Assembly: GCA_019636495.1 (NCBI GenBank)
Contig: JAHBXL010000010.1
Location: forward strand, 62,001 to 126,000
DNA length: 64,000 nt
DNA from: Phycisphaeraceae bacterium
Lineage (GTDB): Bacteria; Planctomycetota; Phycisphaerae; Phycisphaerales; UBA1924
Direction of reading: 5' to 3'
The notes below the pieces were generated by a model. The model searched no databases and was not told where the DNA came from. It saw only the letters and a program-made list of their open reading frames with translations. Of the stretch, positions 15,364 through 25,100 are shown one piece after another (within the stretch, counting starts at the first letter, position 1; each line of letters opens with the position of its first letter). The position numbers were made by a program, and so were the translations under genes.

Positions 15364-18093
15364 ATGCTCGGACGGATGAACCAGTGTGTCTGCGCGATCG
15401 GCGCGGCGATGGCCCTTGCCGCCCTCGCTCCGGCCCAGACCGTCATTACCCAGTGGACCTTCAACTCCAACCCGCCCGATGGGAACACCGCCACGGGCAC
15501 GTTCTCGCCCGCAGTGGGGCTGGGAACTGCCGCGTGCTACAACGTGCTGCCCGCGATCCCGCTGGTCGAGTGCATCTTCGCCAACGGGGCGGGCTCGACC
15601 GACCCCGGGGCCGACAACTCCGGCTGGCAGACCCGCGGCTACCAGAACCAGGGCGAAAACCCCGGCCTGGTCGGCGTCGAGTTCGCCGCCGATACCAGCA
15701 ACTTCACCGGCATCGTCATCTCGTGGGACCACCGGCACTCCAACACGTCGAGCCGGTGGGTCAACCTGTTCTACTCGGTCGACGGCGTGAACTTCGTCGA
15801 AGCGCCGAGCGCGCCCTTCGAGGGCAACGCGGGCGACACCTGGTTCAACGACCGCACGGTGGACCTGTCAGCCATTTCCGCTGCGAACAACAACCCGAAC
15901 TTCAAGTTCCGCATCTCGCCGGTGTTCGCGCCCAGCACCTCGCAGTACGTTGCCGCGAACGGGGCCTCGACCTACGCCTCCACCGGCACGCACCGGTTCG
16001 ACATGGTCACGGTCCGCGGCACCGCAACCGGCTCAATCCCGCCGTCGGTTGTCGCGACGGCGGCACCCGGCGCGGTGTGCGCGGCGGGCGGGCTGATCAC
16101 GCTGTCGGCCGTCGTGGTCCCCGGCTTGCTCCCCGATTCAACCGGCCTGGCCGTCACGGCGAACCTGACCGACGTGGGCGGTGGCGCGGCGGTCGCGCTG
16201 CTCGATGACGGCCTGAACGGCGACGAGTTCGCGGGGGACAACATCTTCACGCTCCGGTACACCGTGCCCGCGGGAGTGAGCATCGGCGCCAAGACGATTC
16301 CCATCACTGTCAGCGATGCGCAGTCGCGGTCCGGGTCGACCAATGTCTCCTTCGCGGTCGCCGACTGCTCGGTGAACTCCTCCTCGCGCGTCGTCATCAG
16401 CCAGGTCTATGGCGGCGGCGGGAATCTCGGCCCGCCGGCGGGCGTCTTCAACGCCGACTTCGTCGAGATTCACAACCGCTCCGCGATGCCTGTGGATCTG
16501 ACCGGCTGGAGCGTGCAGTACGCAAGCCAGGCCTCGCTCAACGGGTTCGATAACCCCGCCGACCGTGTCGAACTCTTCGGCGCAATCCAGCCAGGGCAGT
16601 ACATGCTCGTGCAGTTCTCCGCCATCGGCGCGGCGGGCGCGCCGCTGCCCACGCCCGACTTCGTCGGCACCGGCGGCATGGGCAACAACGGCGGGCGGGT
16701 CGCGCTGGTCCGCGGCACCGCGCTCATCGGCTCGAACTGCAATGACCCGAACATCGAGGACTTCGCGGGGTACGGCGCCGCGATCTGCTTCGAGGGCGCA
16801 GCGCCCGCGGGACGCACCGAGAACAACACCGGCGCGGTGCGCAAACTCGCCGGCGCGCAGGATACGGACCAGAACTTCCATGACTTCGAGATCGCCGCTC
16901 CTTCGCCGCGGAACCGGTCGTTCGGCGGGTTCCTCGCCGGTTACCCGTCCATCGCGCCCGAGGCGGTGTCCGCGGGGGAGAGTGTGTCCTTCACCGTCAA
17001 CGTGTCCGCCGCGACCACGCCCCCGAGCACGGGCGTCCAGGTCCGCGCGAATCTGTCGTCGATCGGCGGCACGGCGAACCAGTTGCTCACCGACAACGGC
17101 GGCGGCGTGTGGACGCTCAACTATGCGATTCCCGCAAGCGTGACCCAGGGTGTCAAGTTGGTGCCCATTACGGTGACGGATGCGCAGTCGCGCTCCGATT
17201 CGTCAGCGGTGTCGCTCCGCGTGGCGACCTGCATCGACTCGGCCGCGCGGATCGTCGTCAGCGGGTTCTTCGGCGGCGGCGGGAACGCCGGTGCGCCGTT
17301 CGACTCGGATCACATCGAGATCTTCAACCGTTCGCAGTCCGCCGTTGATGTGAACGGCTGGAGCGTGCAGTACTCCGATGGCTCCAACGCCACGGGTTTC
17401 ATTGCTTCGCGCGTGGTGCCGCTCTCGGGCGTCATGGGCCCGGGCGAGTACCGGCTGATCCGCACCAACCTGCCGGGCAGCAACGGTGTGCCGATCCCGA
17501 CGCCGGACTTCCTCCCCGCCGCGCCCTTCGGCATGGACAACGCGAACGGCCGCATCGCGGTGGCACGCACAACCGATGCGCTGGGCGCGGATTGCGGCAG
17601 CGCGCTGATCGAAGACCTCGTCGGCTACGGCGCGGCCCTCTGCCAGGAGGGCATCGGCACCACGCCGGCGATCAGCAACATCTCGGGCGGCTACCGCCTG
17701 CTCGAGGGTTGCCGCGACACAGACCAGAACCTGCTCGACTTTGTGATCGCCGAGCCGCTGTTCTTCCCGCGGAACAGCGCAAGCCCCGCGAACTTGTGCC
17801 CCGCGCCCAGCACCGGCGCGTGCTGCACGGGGAGCATCTGCACGATCACCACTGCCGCGGCGTGCAGCGGGACGTTCTACGCGGGCGCGGCGTGCAACGC
17901 GCCGGGCAACAACACGACTCCGTGCTGCCTGGCGGACTACGACCAGAGCGGGACGGTGAACGTGCCGGACATCTTCGCGTTCCTGGCGGGCTGGTTCGCG
18001 GGAGATGCTCGAGCCGACTTCAACAACTCCGGCGGGTCGGATGTGCCGGACATCTTCGCGTTCCTTGCCGCGTGGTTCGCCGGATGCCCGTAA
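15364..18093 (+). CDS. Secreted lamin-tail-domain protein with dockerin-like C-terminus
   Basis: A 909-residue secreted protein. The ATG at 15364 is chosen because AGGAGG at 15350-15355 lies eight bases upstream. An in-frame ATG at 15304 lacks this. Signal peptide (ends LAPAQ), N-terminal beta domain (about 30-215), then an alternating pair: Ig-like domain (220-335), lamin-tail domain (340-500, VVISQVYGGGG...FVEIHNRS...GWSVQYAS), Ig-like (520-622), second lamin-tail (628-795, IVVSGFFGGGG...IEIFNRS). A Cys-rich insert GACCTGSICTITTAAAC (817-855) leads to the C-terminal module DYDQSGTVNVPDIFAFLAGW, repeated as FNNSGGSDVPDIFAFLAAW and ending FAGCP. Lamin-tail domains in secreted bacterial proteins often accompany nucleases, but none is fused here. 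Confidence 0.87.
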   Translation: MLGRMNQCVCAIGAAMALAALAPAQTVITQWTFNSNPPDGNTATGTFSPAVGLGTAACYNVLPAIPLVECIFANGAGSTDPGADNSGWQTRGYQNQGENPGLVGVEFAADTSNFTGIVISWDHRHSNTSSRWVNLFYSVDGVNFVEAPSAPFEGNAGDTWFNDRTVDLSAISAANNNPNFKFRISPVFAPSTSQYVAANGASTYASTGTHRFDMVTVRGTATGSIPPSVVATAAPGAVCAAGGLITLSAVVVPGLLPDSTGLAVTANLTDVGGGAAVALLDDGLNGDEFAGDNIFTLRYTVPAGVSIGAKTIPITVSDAQSRSGSTNVSFAVADCSVNSSSRVVISQVYGGGGNLGPPAGVFNADFVEIHNRSAMPVDLTGWSVQYASQASLNGFDNPADRVELFGAIQPGQYMLVQFSAIGAAGAPLPTPDFVGTGGMGNNGGRVALVRGTALIGSNCNDPNIEDFAGYGAAICFEGAAPAGRTENNTGAVRKLAGAQDTDQNFHDFEIAAPSPRNRSFGGFLAGYPSIAPEAVSAGESVSFTVNVSAATTPPSTGVQVRANLSSIGGTANQLLTDNGGGVWTLNYAIPASVTQGVKLVPITVTDAQSRSDSSAVSLRVATCIDSAARIVVSGFFGGGGNAGAPFDSDHIEIFNRSQSAVDVNGWSVQYSDGSNATGFIASRVVPLSGVMGPGEYRLIRTNLPGSNGVPIPTPDFLPAAPFGMDNANGRIAVARTTDALGADCGSALIEDLVGYGAALCQEGIGTTPAISNISGGYRLLEGCRDTDQNLLDFVIAEPLFFPRNSASPANLCPAPSTGACCTGSICTITTAAACSGTFYAGAACNAPGNNTTPCCLADYDQSGTVNVPDIFAFLAGWFAGDARADFNNSGGSDVPDIFAFLAAWFAGCP

Positions 18094-18123
18094 CGCTCCG
18101 GTCACCCGACCATGACTGAACGA

Positions 18124-18152
18124 ACCCCCGCCCTTGGGCGGGGGTCTTTTTT
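18124..18152 (+). terminator. Terminator after the lamin-tail gene
   Basis: ACCCCCGCCC pairs with GGGCGGGGGT around TT, followed by TCTTTTTT. It may also stop the convergent gene that ends at 18176, although the T run favours the plus strand. Confidence 0.85.
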
Positions 18153-18175
18153 GCGCGGCGAGCGCACGTGGGGCG

Positions 18176-19096
18176 TCAGGCTCGCTTGCGCCACGCGAAG
18201 AAGCACTGCGCGCACAGGCCCGCGGCGGCGGCGATGCCCCACACCGTCAGCCACTGCATGGGCGTACGGTCGAGCGGTCCGCCCGCTCCGGCCCACGATG
18301 CGCCCAGCGAGCCGCTCAGCCACACGCCGCCCGCGAGCCACAGCGCCGAGCCGAGCATCGCGGCGCACGCGCCCGCGGCCCACGCGGGCGCAGCAAGCCC
18401 CAGCACGATCCCCAGGGCCAACCCGCCGAGCGCGCTCAGCGCCAGCACCGCGCGGTGCTGGGTCGGCACCGCTTCCCATCGGGTCGTGAGTTCCTTGCGT
18501 GTGTGATCGATCGCTTCGCGCGCGGCCCCTGCGGCGGGCGCGAGCCGCTCGCGCAGGCGCAGCGCATCTTCCCAGTCAAACGGCAGGCTCTCGGGCAGCG
18601 GCGCGTTGACCATCGGTTCATCGAACGCGACCAGCGCCGCTCGCTCGGCAATCATCGGCCTTGCATCGCGCGCGCTCAGCACCTGGCCGGTCGGCAGGAC
18701 GTGCAGGTGCAGCAGGCCGGCGGCGCAGAGGGGCGCGGCCGCGCCCAGCGCAAGGCCGAGCGCGACGGCCGTCGCGGAGCGGTAGAGCACCACGCCAACC
18801 AGCGCGCCCACCGGAAGCCCGATGAGCAGCCCGTACGCTCCGGCCGTGGAATGCGGGGTGGTCGCCGCGGCGGTTTCGGCCGAGCCGGCAAACGCCGGGC
18901 CGATGACAAAGCCGACACCCGCAAACACGAGGGCGCCGAGCACGATCATCATCGGTCGCAGGACCCGCGCGCCGGCGAGCCAGAGCACCAGCCCGCAGAC
19001 CGTCGCGAGGCTGACCAGGGCGTGAACAGCCCACGGGGCACCGGCGACCGCGCGGGCCGCCGCGTCCAGACGCACAAACACATCGTCGATGGACAA
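18176..19096 (-). CDS. Multi-pass membrane protein of unknown function
   Basis: A 306-residue protein that I do not recognise with confidence. About four or five hydrophobic segments fall in residues 20-140 (for example ALVSLATVCGLVLWLAGARV and MMIVLGALVFAGVGFVIGP). A soluble stretch with many charged residues (about 145-225, ERAALVAFDEPMVNAPLPES to ELTTRWEAVPTQH) follows, then three more segments at the C-terminus. The N-terminal membrane block resembles DUF4203-like proteins in pattern only. A TTG at 19096 is chosen as start because a perfect AGGAGG lies five bases upstream; further in-frame sequence reads through the divergent pheA gene and is not coding. Confidence 0.72.
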   Translation of the reverse strand: MSIDDVFVRLDAAARAVAGAPWAVHALVSLATVCGLVLWLAGARVLRPMMIVLGALVFAGVGFVIGPAFAGSAETAAATTPHSTAGAYGLLIGLPVGALVGVVLYRSATAVALGLALGAAAPLCAAGLLHLHVLPTGQVLSARDARPMIAERAALVAFDEPMVNAPLPESLPFDWEDALRLRERLAPAAGAAREAIDHTRKELTTRWEAVPTQHRAVLALSALGGLALGIVLGLAAPAWAAGACAAMLGSALWLAGGVWLSGSLGASWAGAGGPLDRTPMQWLTVWGIAAAAGLCAQCFFAWRKRA

Positions 19097-19101
19097 GGCC
19101 G

Positions 19102-19107
19102 CCTCCT
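19102..19107 (-). promoter_or_regulatory. Shine-Dalgarno AGGAGG deciding a TTG start
   Basis: A perfect AGGAGG on the minus strand, five bases before TTG at 19096. It outweighs the absence of an ATG and fixes the start of the membrane protein gene. Confidence 0.65.
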
Positions 19108-19333
19108 CCCCCGATCCCCGTCTCAAGGATCGGCCATCGGGCAAGGGGCGGGCGGTCGCGATGAGAAGTTGATCCCCCGTTGCTGCGGCCTGAATCGATG
19201 GGGCAGGGTCCGGGCCGGCGGATCGGACGTTGCCAGCCGGCTCCCGAGTCCGATATCCGGGTGCCGGTCGCGGGCACGCACGATCGCGGGCGCAATGGCC
19301 GATAGCCTTGGGCCACAAGGGAGAGTGACCGCG

Positions 19334-20581
19334 ATGCCCAGGCGAACCGCTTCGAAGACCAGAGCCGGGACGGAGAACGGCGCAGCGCGCGCTTCGCGTA
19401 CGGCGAAGAAGGGCCGTGCCGCTCGGGAATCCGCGGGCGCAAGTGCGCAGATTGACCCGCGCGCACTGGATGACCTTCGCGTGAAGATCGACGAGGTCGA
19501 CCGCGGCCTGATCGGCCTGCTGAACAAACGCGCAGAACTTGTGGTTGAGGTCGGGCGCATCAAGCGCGAGGCGGGCCTGCCCATCTATGTGCCCAACCGC
19601 GAAGCGCAGGTGCTGAACAAGGTGCTGGCGATGAACCCCGGCCCGCTCCCGCCGCGGGCCATCGAGGGTGTGTACCGCGAACTGATGAGCGGCTCGTTCC
19701 GGCTCGAACTGCCGCTGCGCATCGGGTATCTCGGCCCCGCGGGTTCGTACTCGCATCTTGCGGCCGTGAAGCACTTCGGCTCATCGGTCGAGTTCGACGA
19801 CCTGCGCGCGATTGGCGGCGTGTTCACGGAGGTGGCGCGCGGGCACGTCGACTACGGCCTGGTGCCGATCGAGAACTCGACGTTCGGCGCGATCCACGAG
19901 ACGCTCGAGGCGTTCCAGAACTTCCATAACGACCTGTGCGTCTACGCCGAGGTGCAACTCGAGGTGCACCACGCGCTGCTGGCCAACTGCGCGCCCGGCC
20001 AGGTCGGCAAGATCTACTCCAAGCCCGAGGTCTTCGGCCAGTGCCGAACATGGCTGGCAACGCAGTATCCCCACGCGCAACTCATCCCCGAGGCCAGCAG
20101 TTCCGCCGCGGTCATGCGCGCCGCCCGCGCCAAGCCCGCCCGCGGCAAGGGGCGCACCGGCGTCGCGGCGATCGGCTCGACGCTCGCCGGCGAGTTGTAC
20201 GATGTGAGCGTGCTGTTCGAGAACATCGAGGACAACCCGCACAACATCACGCGGTTCTATGTGCTCTCCAAGCACGCGGCCAAGCCCGTGGGCAAGGACG
20301 ACAAAGGCCGGCCCGGCGACAAGACCGCGATCATGTTCACCGCGGCGAACGAACCCGGCGCGCTCGTCAACGTGCTGTCGGTCTTCCACAGGGCGGGCAT
20401 CAACCTCACGCACATCGACAAGCGACCCAGCGGCCGCAGCAACTGGCAGTACACCTTCTTCATCGATGCCGAGGGGCACGTTGACGAAGCGTGGTTCGCC
20501 GCGGCGATCGCACAGGTCCGCGGCATGTGCCGCGAGATGCACGTGCTGGGCAGTTTCCCGCGGAGCAAGCGGATTCTGTGA
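19334..20581 (+). CDS. pheA: Bifunctional chorismate mutase/prephenate dehydratase (P-protein)
   Basis: A 415-residue cytoplasmic enzyme of phenylalanine synthesis: chorismate to prephenate, then to phenylpyruvate. A basic, disordered N-tail (1-38) precedes the AroQ chorismate mutase helices (40-123: LRVKIDEVDRGLIGLLNKRAEL). The dehydratase domain (126-315) has RIGYLGPAGSYSHLAA, VPIENSTFGAIHETL and NITRFYVLSK, including the conserved Thr before Arg-Phe. The ACT domain (about 329-410) has EPGALVNVLSVFHRAGINLTHIDKRPS. The usual ESRP Phe-binding motif reads DKRP here. GGGAGAG about nine bases upstream supports the ATG at 19334; ATG 19295 is an alternative. Confidence 0.95.
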   Translation: MPRRTASKTRAGTENGAARASRTAKKGRAARESAGASAQIDPRALDDLRVKIDEVDRGLIGLLNKRAELVVEVGRIKREAGLPIYVPNREAQVLNKVLAMNPGPLPPRAIEGVYRELMSGSFRLELPLRIGYLGPAGSYSHLAAVKHFGSSVEFDDLRAIGGVFTEVARGHVDYGLVPIENSTFGAIHETLEAFQNFHNDLCVYAEVQLEVHHALLANCAPGQVGKIYSKPEVFGQCRTWLATQYPHAQLIPEASSSAAVMRAARAKPARGKGRTGVAAIGSTLAGELYDVSVLFENIEDNPHNITRFYVLSKHAAKPVGKDDKGRPGDKTAIMFTAANEPGALVNVLSVFHRAGINLTHIDKRPSGRSNWQYTFFIDAEGHVDEAWFAAAIAQVRGMCREMHVLGSFPRSKRIL

Positions 20582-20590
20582 ACGCGATGA

Positions 20591-21493
20591 TCAGGCGGGG
20601 GAGGAGGAGTTGGGATCAAACTCCAGCGCGTAGTTGAACGCGCCGGGCAGGCCCAGCACGTAGTGCGTGACCTGCACGTAGTACGTGCCCGGCGCGAGGT
20701 CGGCGAGACTCAGCGAGGTCTGGCCCATGTAGCCCGCCGCGAAGCCGATCGATTCGCGGTCGGCGGTGAAGAGCGACAGGTTGAACGGCGTGTCGGAGTA
20801 GATCCGCACGGCGGCGGCCGCGCCGGGGGCGGAGGCGATCGTGAAGCGGAAGATGTCGTAGGTGTCGTCGAGCGTTTGAAGGATCGAGAACGGAGCAGCG
20901 AGGGCGCCGAGATTCGGCGAGCCCGCCGCGCCGGGCGTCGCGGCATCTACACCTGCGAACGTGTCGTTGGCCTCGCCGGGGGTCTGTGTGTCGCCGCCAT
21001 CGGGCGTTCCGCCGGTCGGCGCCGAGATGGTCAGGCGGTAGTTGGGATTTGTCGCGCCATCCCGCCCGGTGATGCTGACCATGTACCACCCCCGCGCCAG
21101 GCCGTTCAGGCTGATGGCCTCGGTCGGGGAGTTGGTCTGGCTGGAATCGATCAGCACCCGGCCGCGGCCGTTGTAGAGGTTCAGGTCGAGATTCCCGGCC
21201 TTGTTTCGGAAGGTGATGGCAACCTCGTCGCCGGGGCCACCCTGCCGGGGCAGTCGGAAACGGAACCAATCCGCCGAGTCGGCCAACACAAGGCGGCGAA
21301 GGTCAACGTCTGCATGAAGATCCCCAAGATTGGGGCTATTCGGACCGTTGCCGGCGTTCAGGACCTGCCGCGGGACATCGTTCTGTTCGTAAACATCGTC
21401 CAGCAAAACAGTTGCATCAAGTAGCCGTCTGGGTTCAAGGGCTTCGAGCAGGTGCTGAGCGCACATTCCGCGGGTCGAGTTGAGCAGTTTCAA
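20591..21493 (-). CDS. LEPRRLL-motif surface protein with two PPC-like domains
   Basis: A 300-residue secreted protein. The N-terminus carries LEALEPRRLLDA at residues 16-27, the planctomycete LEPxRRLL export/anchor motif, in place of a classical signal peptide. Two beta-sandwich repeats follow, of the PPC (pre-peptidase C-terminal) type, about 35-155 and 185-295. The first has DSADWFRFRLPRQGG...VAITFRNKAGNLDLNLYN and the second DTYDIFRFTIASAPG...PFNLSLFT with LADLAPGTYYVQVTHYV. The domains are joined by a Gly/Thr/Pro linker. No enzyme domain is present. It ends nine bases from the convergent pheA stop. It is divergent from the giant LEERRLL protein at 22131. Confidence 0.85.
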   Translation of the reverse strand: MKLLNSTRGMCAQHLLEALEPRRLLDATVLLDDVYEQNDVPRQVLNAGNGPNSPNLGDLHADVDLRRLVLADSADWFRFRLPRQGGPGDEVAITFRNKAGNLDLNLYNGRGRVLIDSSQTNSPTEAISLNGLARGWYMVSITGRDGATNPNYRLTISAPTGGTPDGGDTQTPGEANDTFAGVDAATPGAAGSPNLGALAAPFSILQTLDDTYDIFRFTIASAPGAAAAVRIYSDTPFNLSLFTADRESIGFAAGYMGQTSLSLADLAPGTYYVQVTHYVLGLPGAFNYALEFDPNSSSPA

Positions 21494-22130
21494 TGGTTGC
21501 CTCCCGATCAGTTTGACCGGGCCTTGGGATCGGGCAGTGGGGCACGGCTCGCCAACTGCCCATCGGAGTGGCCAATGTCAGGCGATAGAGGTTGCCGGTG
21601 GTGTGGGCTGGCCGCGGAATACGGGTCCGGATAACTCCGCAGTGGCCGAGCGGGCGAGCATTTGACAACCAGAAGGCAATCCGCCGATCGGGTGAAACCG
21701 GGATGGCGCAGGGTCCGTATCGCGCACGACCCGGGATTCCATCCGACGCGATCGGGCGGATTCCCGGGCTGGAAACGGAGAGCCGGCATCGACTTGCGGG
21801 CGTGCAGCGCATCCGTTAGTCTGCCGGTTCGCGGGCCGCTGGAGCGCTCCGATGGACACCGGGGTTCGGCAGCGCATCGGCAACGGCCCACCCGGCCCGC
21901 GACAGGCGGGCGCCGCCCGCGAGGCACGACGCTTTGGCTGACACGAACTGTCGGCCCTATCGTCCCGGCCAATTGCGGGCGAAGGACACGCGGCTCGCGG
22001 GAGCCGCCGCCCCACCAGAAGTCCCCGCGTCCGGCACGAACGCCGGTCGCCGCAGCCGTCCAGAGGACATCCCGTCCGCCGCATGCGCAAAGTCGCCGCG
22101 GCGGGCCCCGCAGCCAAGGCAGGAGTCGCC
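21494..22130. other. 637-base intergenic region between two divergent surface-protein genes
   Basis: No convincing gene, RNA or repeat was found. A GTGGCCGAGCGGGC near 21643 looks like the D-arm of a Ser/Leu tRNA, but no acceptor stem or T-arm follows. A TTGACA at 21662 has no AT-rich partner at -10 spacing. The region should hold the two divergent promoters, and a long leader for the 3147-residue gene is possible. Confidence 0.4.
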
Positions 22131-25100
22131 ATGATGAAGTTCCGTCGCGCGGGATCTTCGATGCTCAGCAAGTTCGCTGGTTTGTTCACACCTGCTCGCC
22201 GCACAAGCGCGACGCAGAGGCTGGCGCGGCGCGCCGGCGCGGCGGAGATGCACGGGCTCGAGCAACTGGAAGAGCGTCGGCTGCTCTTCACGCTGACGAT
22301 CGGGCCCGATGCCGTTGACCCGACGACCGGCCTGGGCACCGCGACCGCGCAGTTTGGGTATGTCCTGCCCTACCTCTTTGCACCGATTCCCGACCCGGTC
22401 GATCCGGACGTGGTCGTGGAGGAGTTCGCCGACGAGATGGCGCCCTGGACGATGGGCGTTCCGGCCATCCCGCCCAGCGGCACATTCTTCGAGGGCTCGG
22501 ACATCCGCATCTCCTACGCCACACAGGCGGCGGGCGCGGTGCGGCTGGTGCCCGGTCCGGACCCCGGGATGGCGGGCGCGAACGACCTGGACCTGCGCAT
22601 TCAGATGCAGGTGAATGACCAGGTCACCTTCTCGTTCTTCGACGGCGTGCAAGAAGGCAACGCGACCGCTCGACTGTCGACGTTCGCGGCGTTCACGATC
22701 CGCGCGGCGACGCTGGCGACGGAACTTCCCGGCGACGGCGACGGCCTGCGCACGACCAACGACGGGACGCGCGTGTCGCTGCTGCGCAACGGGCAGGTCG
22801 TGGCGACGTTCATCGGCGCCCAACTTGCCGCGCTGGGGACGGCGGTGATCGGCGGGGGTGTGCGGTATGACTTCAACTTCGCCGCGGGCTTTGACGCCGT
22901 GCGGTTCTCCAGCGCGCAGACGACACCCGACAACGCGCTGTATCAGGACATCTTTGTTCTCGACGACATCACGGTCGTCTTCCCCGGCGGGCGGTTCACG
23001 GACTTCATCAGCAACCGCATCTTCGCCGTGAGTGTGGTGTTCACAGGTCCGGTGGGGTCGAGCGTGCAGTTCCTCGATCTGTACGGGCGCGACATTCAGC
23101 GTCGGCTGGACCTGGGCGCGCCCGAGGGGGTCGAGGTTCCCAACGTGGACCCCAACGACGACGGCGTGCCCGACTTCAACGACGGCATCGGCCGCGTCAT
23201 CATCACCGGCTCGAACGCGCTGACGAACCTGACGATGATCGGCGGGACGATCACGGACGACTTCGGCTTCGTCATTCCCGACGACATTCTGGGGTTGTAC
23301 GACGCATTTGAAGATGCCGGATTCGGATACGGCCTGACGAACACGATGCCGCCCGCGGTCATCGGCCTTCCGCCGGGCCCGGGTTCGCTCGTCATCGGCT
23401 CGCCGTTCGTTCGCAACAACGCCACGCCCGGTCAGTATCTGGCTCCACCGGCCTTCCCGGCCAACGGCTTCATTCGTGGTGACCAGGGTATTTTCGTCAA
23501 CGGCGGCGCGAGCATGGGCTCGGTGCTGGTGCACGGCATCGTGCACGGGGCCAGCCAGTTCACCGGCGCGCTGGATCGCTACAACTCCGGCCTGCAACTC
23601 GGCTCGGTCAGCGTCGCGGGCGACCTGGGCTCGTTTGTCGTCGGCGGCGATGCCGCGATCTGGGTACGCGATGATAACTTCGCCATCACCCCCACGACGG
23701 CGCAACTGGTCATTGGTCGCGCAGCGCGGGAGATCGCCATCGGCGGTCGGTCGGCGCTGGATATCACCGTGCTGGCGGACATCAACAACCCCGCCCTTCC
23801 GCGGCTGGACTTCCTGAACTACTTCGAGCGCGAGGTGATGTACCGGATCGGCGGCCAGGAAATCGACACCTTCACCGCCACTCTGAACAACAACGCAAAC
23901 CGCGCCAACCAGGCGATGTTCTTCGGTACCGGGTACTTCCGCAACGACTCGCTGCTCTCGGCCGAGTTCATCGGATACAACGGCACGGCCGCGCGCGTGC
24001 GCGGCTCGCTCGGCGGCGGCGACCCTGTGAACACGGGCTTCGACTCCTCCGACGTCTTCGCCTTCCCGGCCGACCCGACTCGCGAGGTCGTGATCCAGGG
24101 CGATGGCGCAAGATACTTCCGTATCGTCGATCGCGACGGTCGGCCGCTGGCCGCATCCGATCTGGGCGCGCCCGGCCGCGGGCCCAACGGCAACAACCTC
24201 GGGTTGAGCATCATCCGTTTCCGGCCCGACCACGCGGACGTGTACTACCTCGTCGTCAACGCCCCCGGCGGCGACGTGGGCACCGCCACACCGTACGACC
24301 TGACCATCGTCGGCATGGCGCCGGTGACGCTCGGCGCATTGCGAGTCGCGGCGGGCGCGGGCGGGTTCAACGACCCGTTCTTCCTCAGCCTGGGCGCGGG
24401 TTCGATGGGTTCGGTGCGCATCGGCACCGGCTTCATCGACGGCTCGCAGATGGACAACGACACGACCGAGATCCTCAACAACAACCAGGGTGTCGACGAC
24501 CTGTTCAACTTCACGGCCAGCACGATCAGCGTGCCGGTCGATCTCTACAACATCACGACCGGTTCCGACATCAACGGGGCGCAGATTCTCGTCGGCCGCG
24601 ACCTGGGCGTGCTGATCACCGGCCAGTCGCCTTCGGTGGGCATCGGTGTGACGCAGGGCGACCTGACCAATGGCGACATCCGCGCGGGCCGCCGCATCGG
24701 CATTCTCGACATCCGCGGCGCGCTCGCCTCCGACCAGGACCCCGACCCCGACTCGCGCGCGGGCATCGTGAACATCCGCTCGGGCGCTTCGGGCGCACCG
24801 GGCCACATCGGGCAGATTCTCGTCGGTGCCTATGTCAACGGCCTGGGGCTGACGGTCACAACGTCGAACTTCTCGATCATCGATCAGTTCATCGTCGGCG
24901 CCAACAACGGCGGCGCGGGGTCGGAGTTCCCCGGCGGCCAGATCATCAACGGCACGCCCGTGTTCCGCATGGGCACCGGGTCCGACCTGCGCTTTGCCGA
25001 CTTCAACCTCATCCAGCGCGGCGCGGACACCGATGTGGTCACCCCGCTGGTGTACAACGTGCCCATCACGTTCGTTGATGACGGCGGCGCGACGTTCACC

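Noticed and set aside
18134..19333. Upstream extension of pheA
   Set aside because: Reads antisense to the membrane-protein gene, with low-complexity Arg/Gln sequence. Shine-Dalgarno and homology start at 19334.
21640..21720. tRNA-like D-arm GTGGCCGAGCGGGC
   Set aside because: No matching acceptor stem, anticodon arm or T-arm. A similar string at 4585 has none either.
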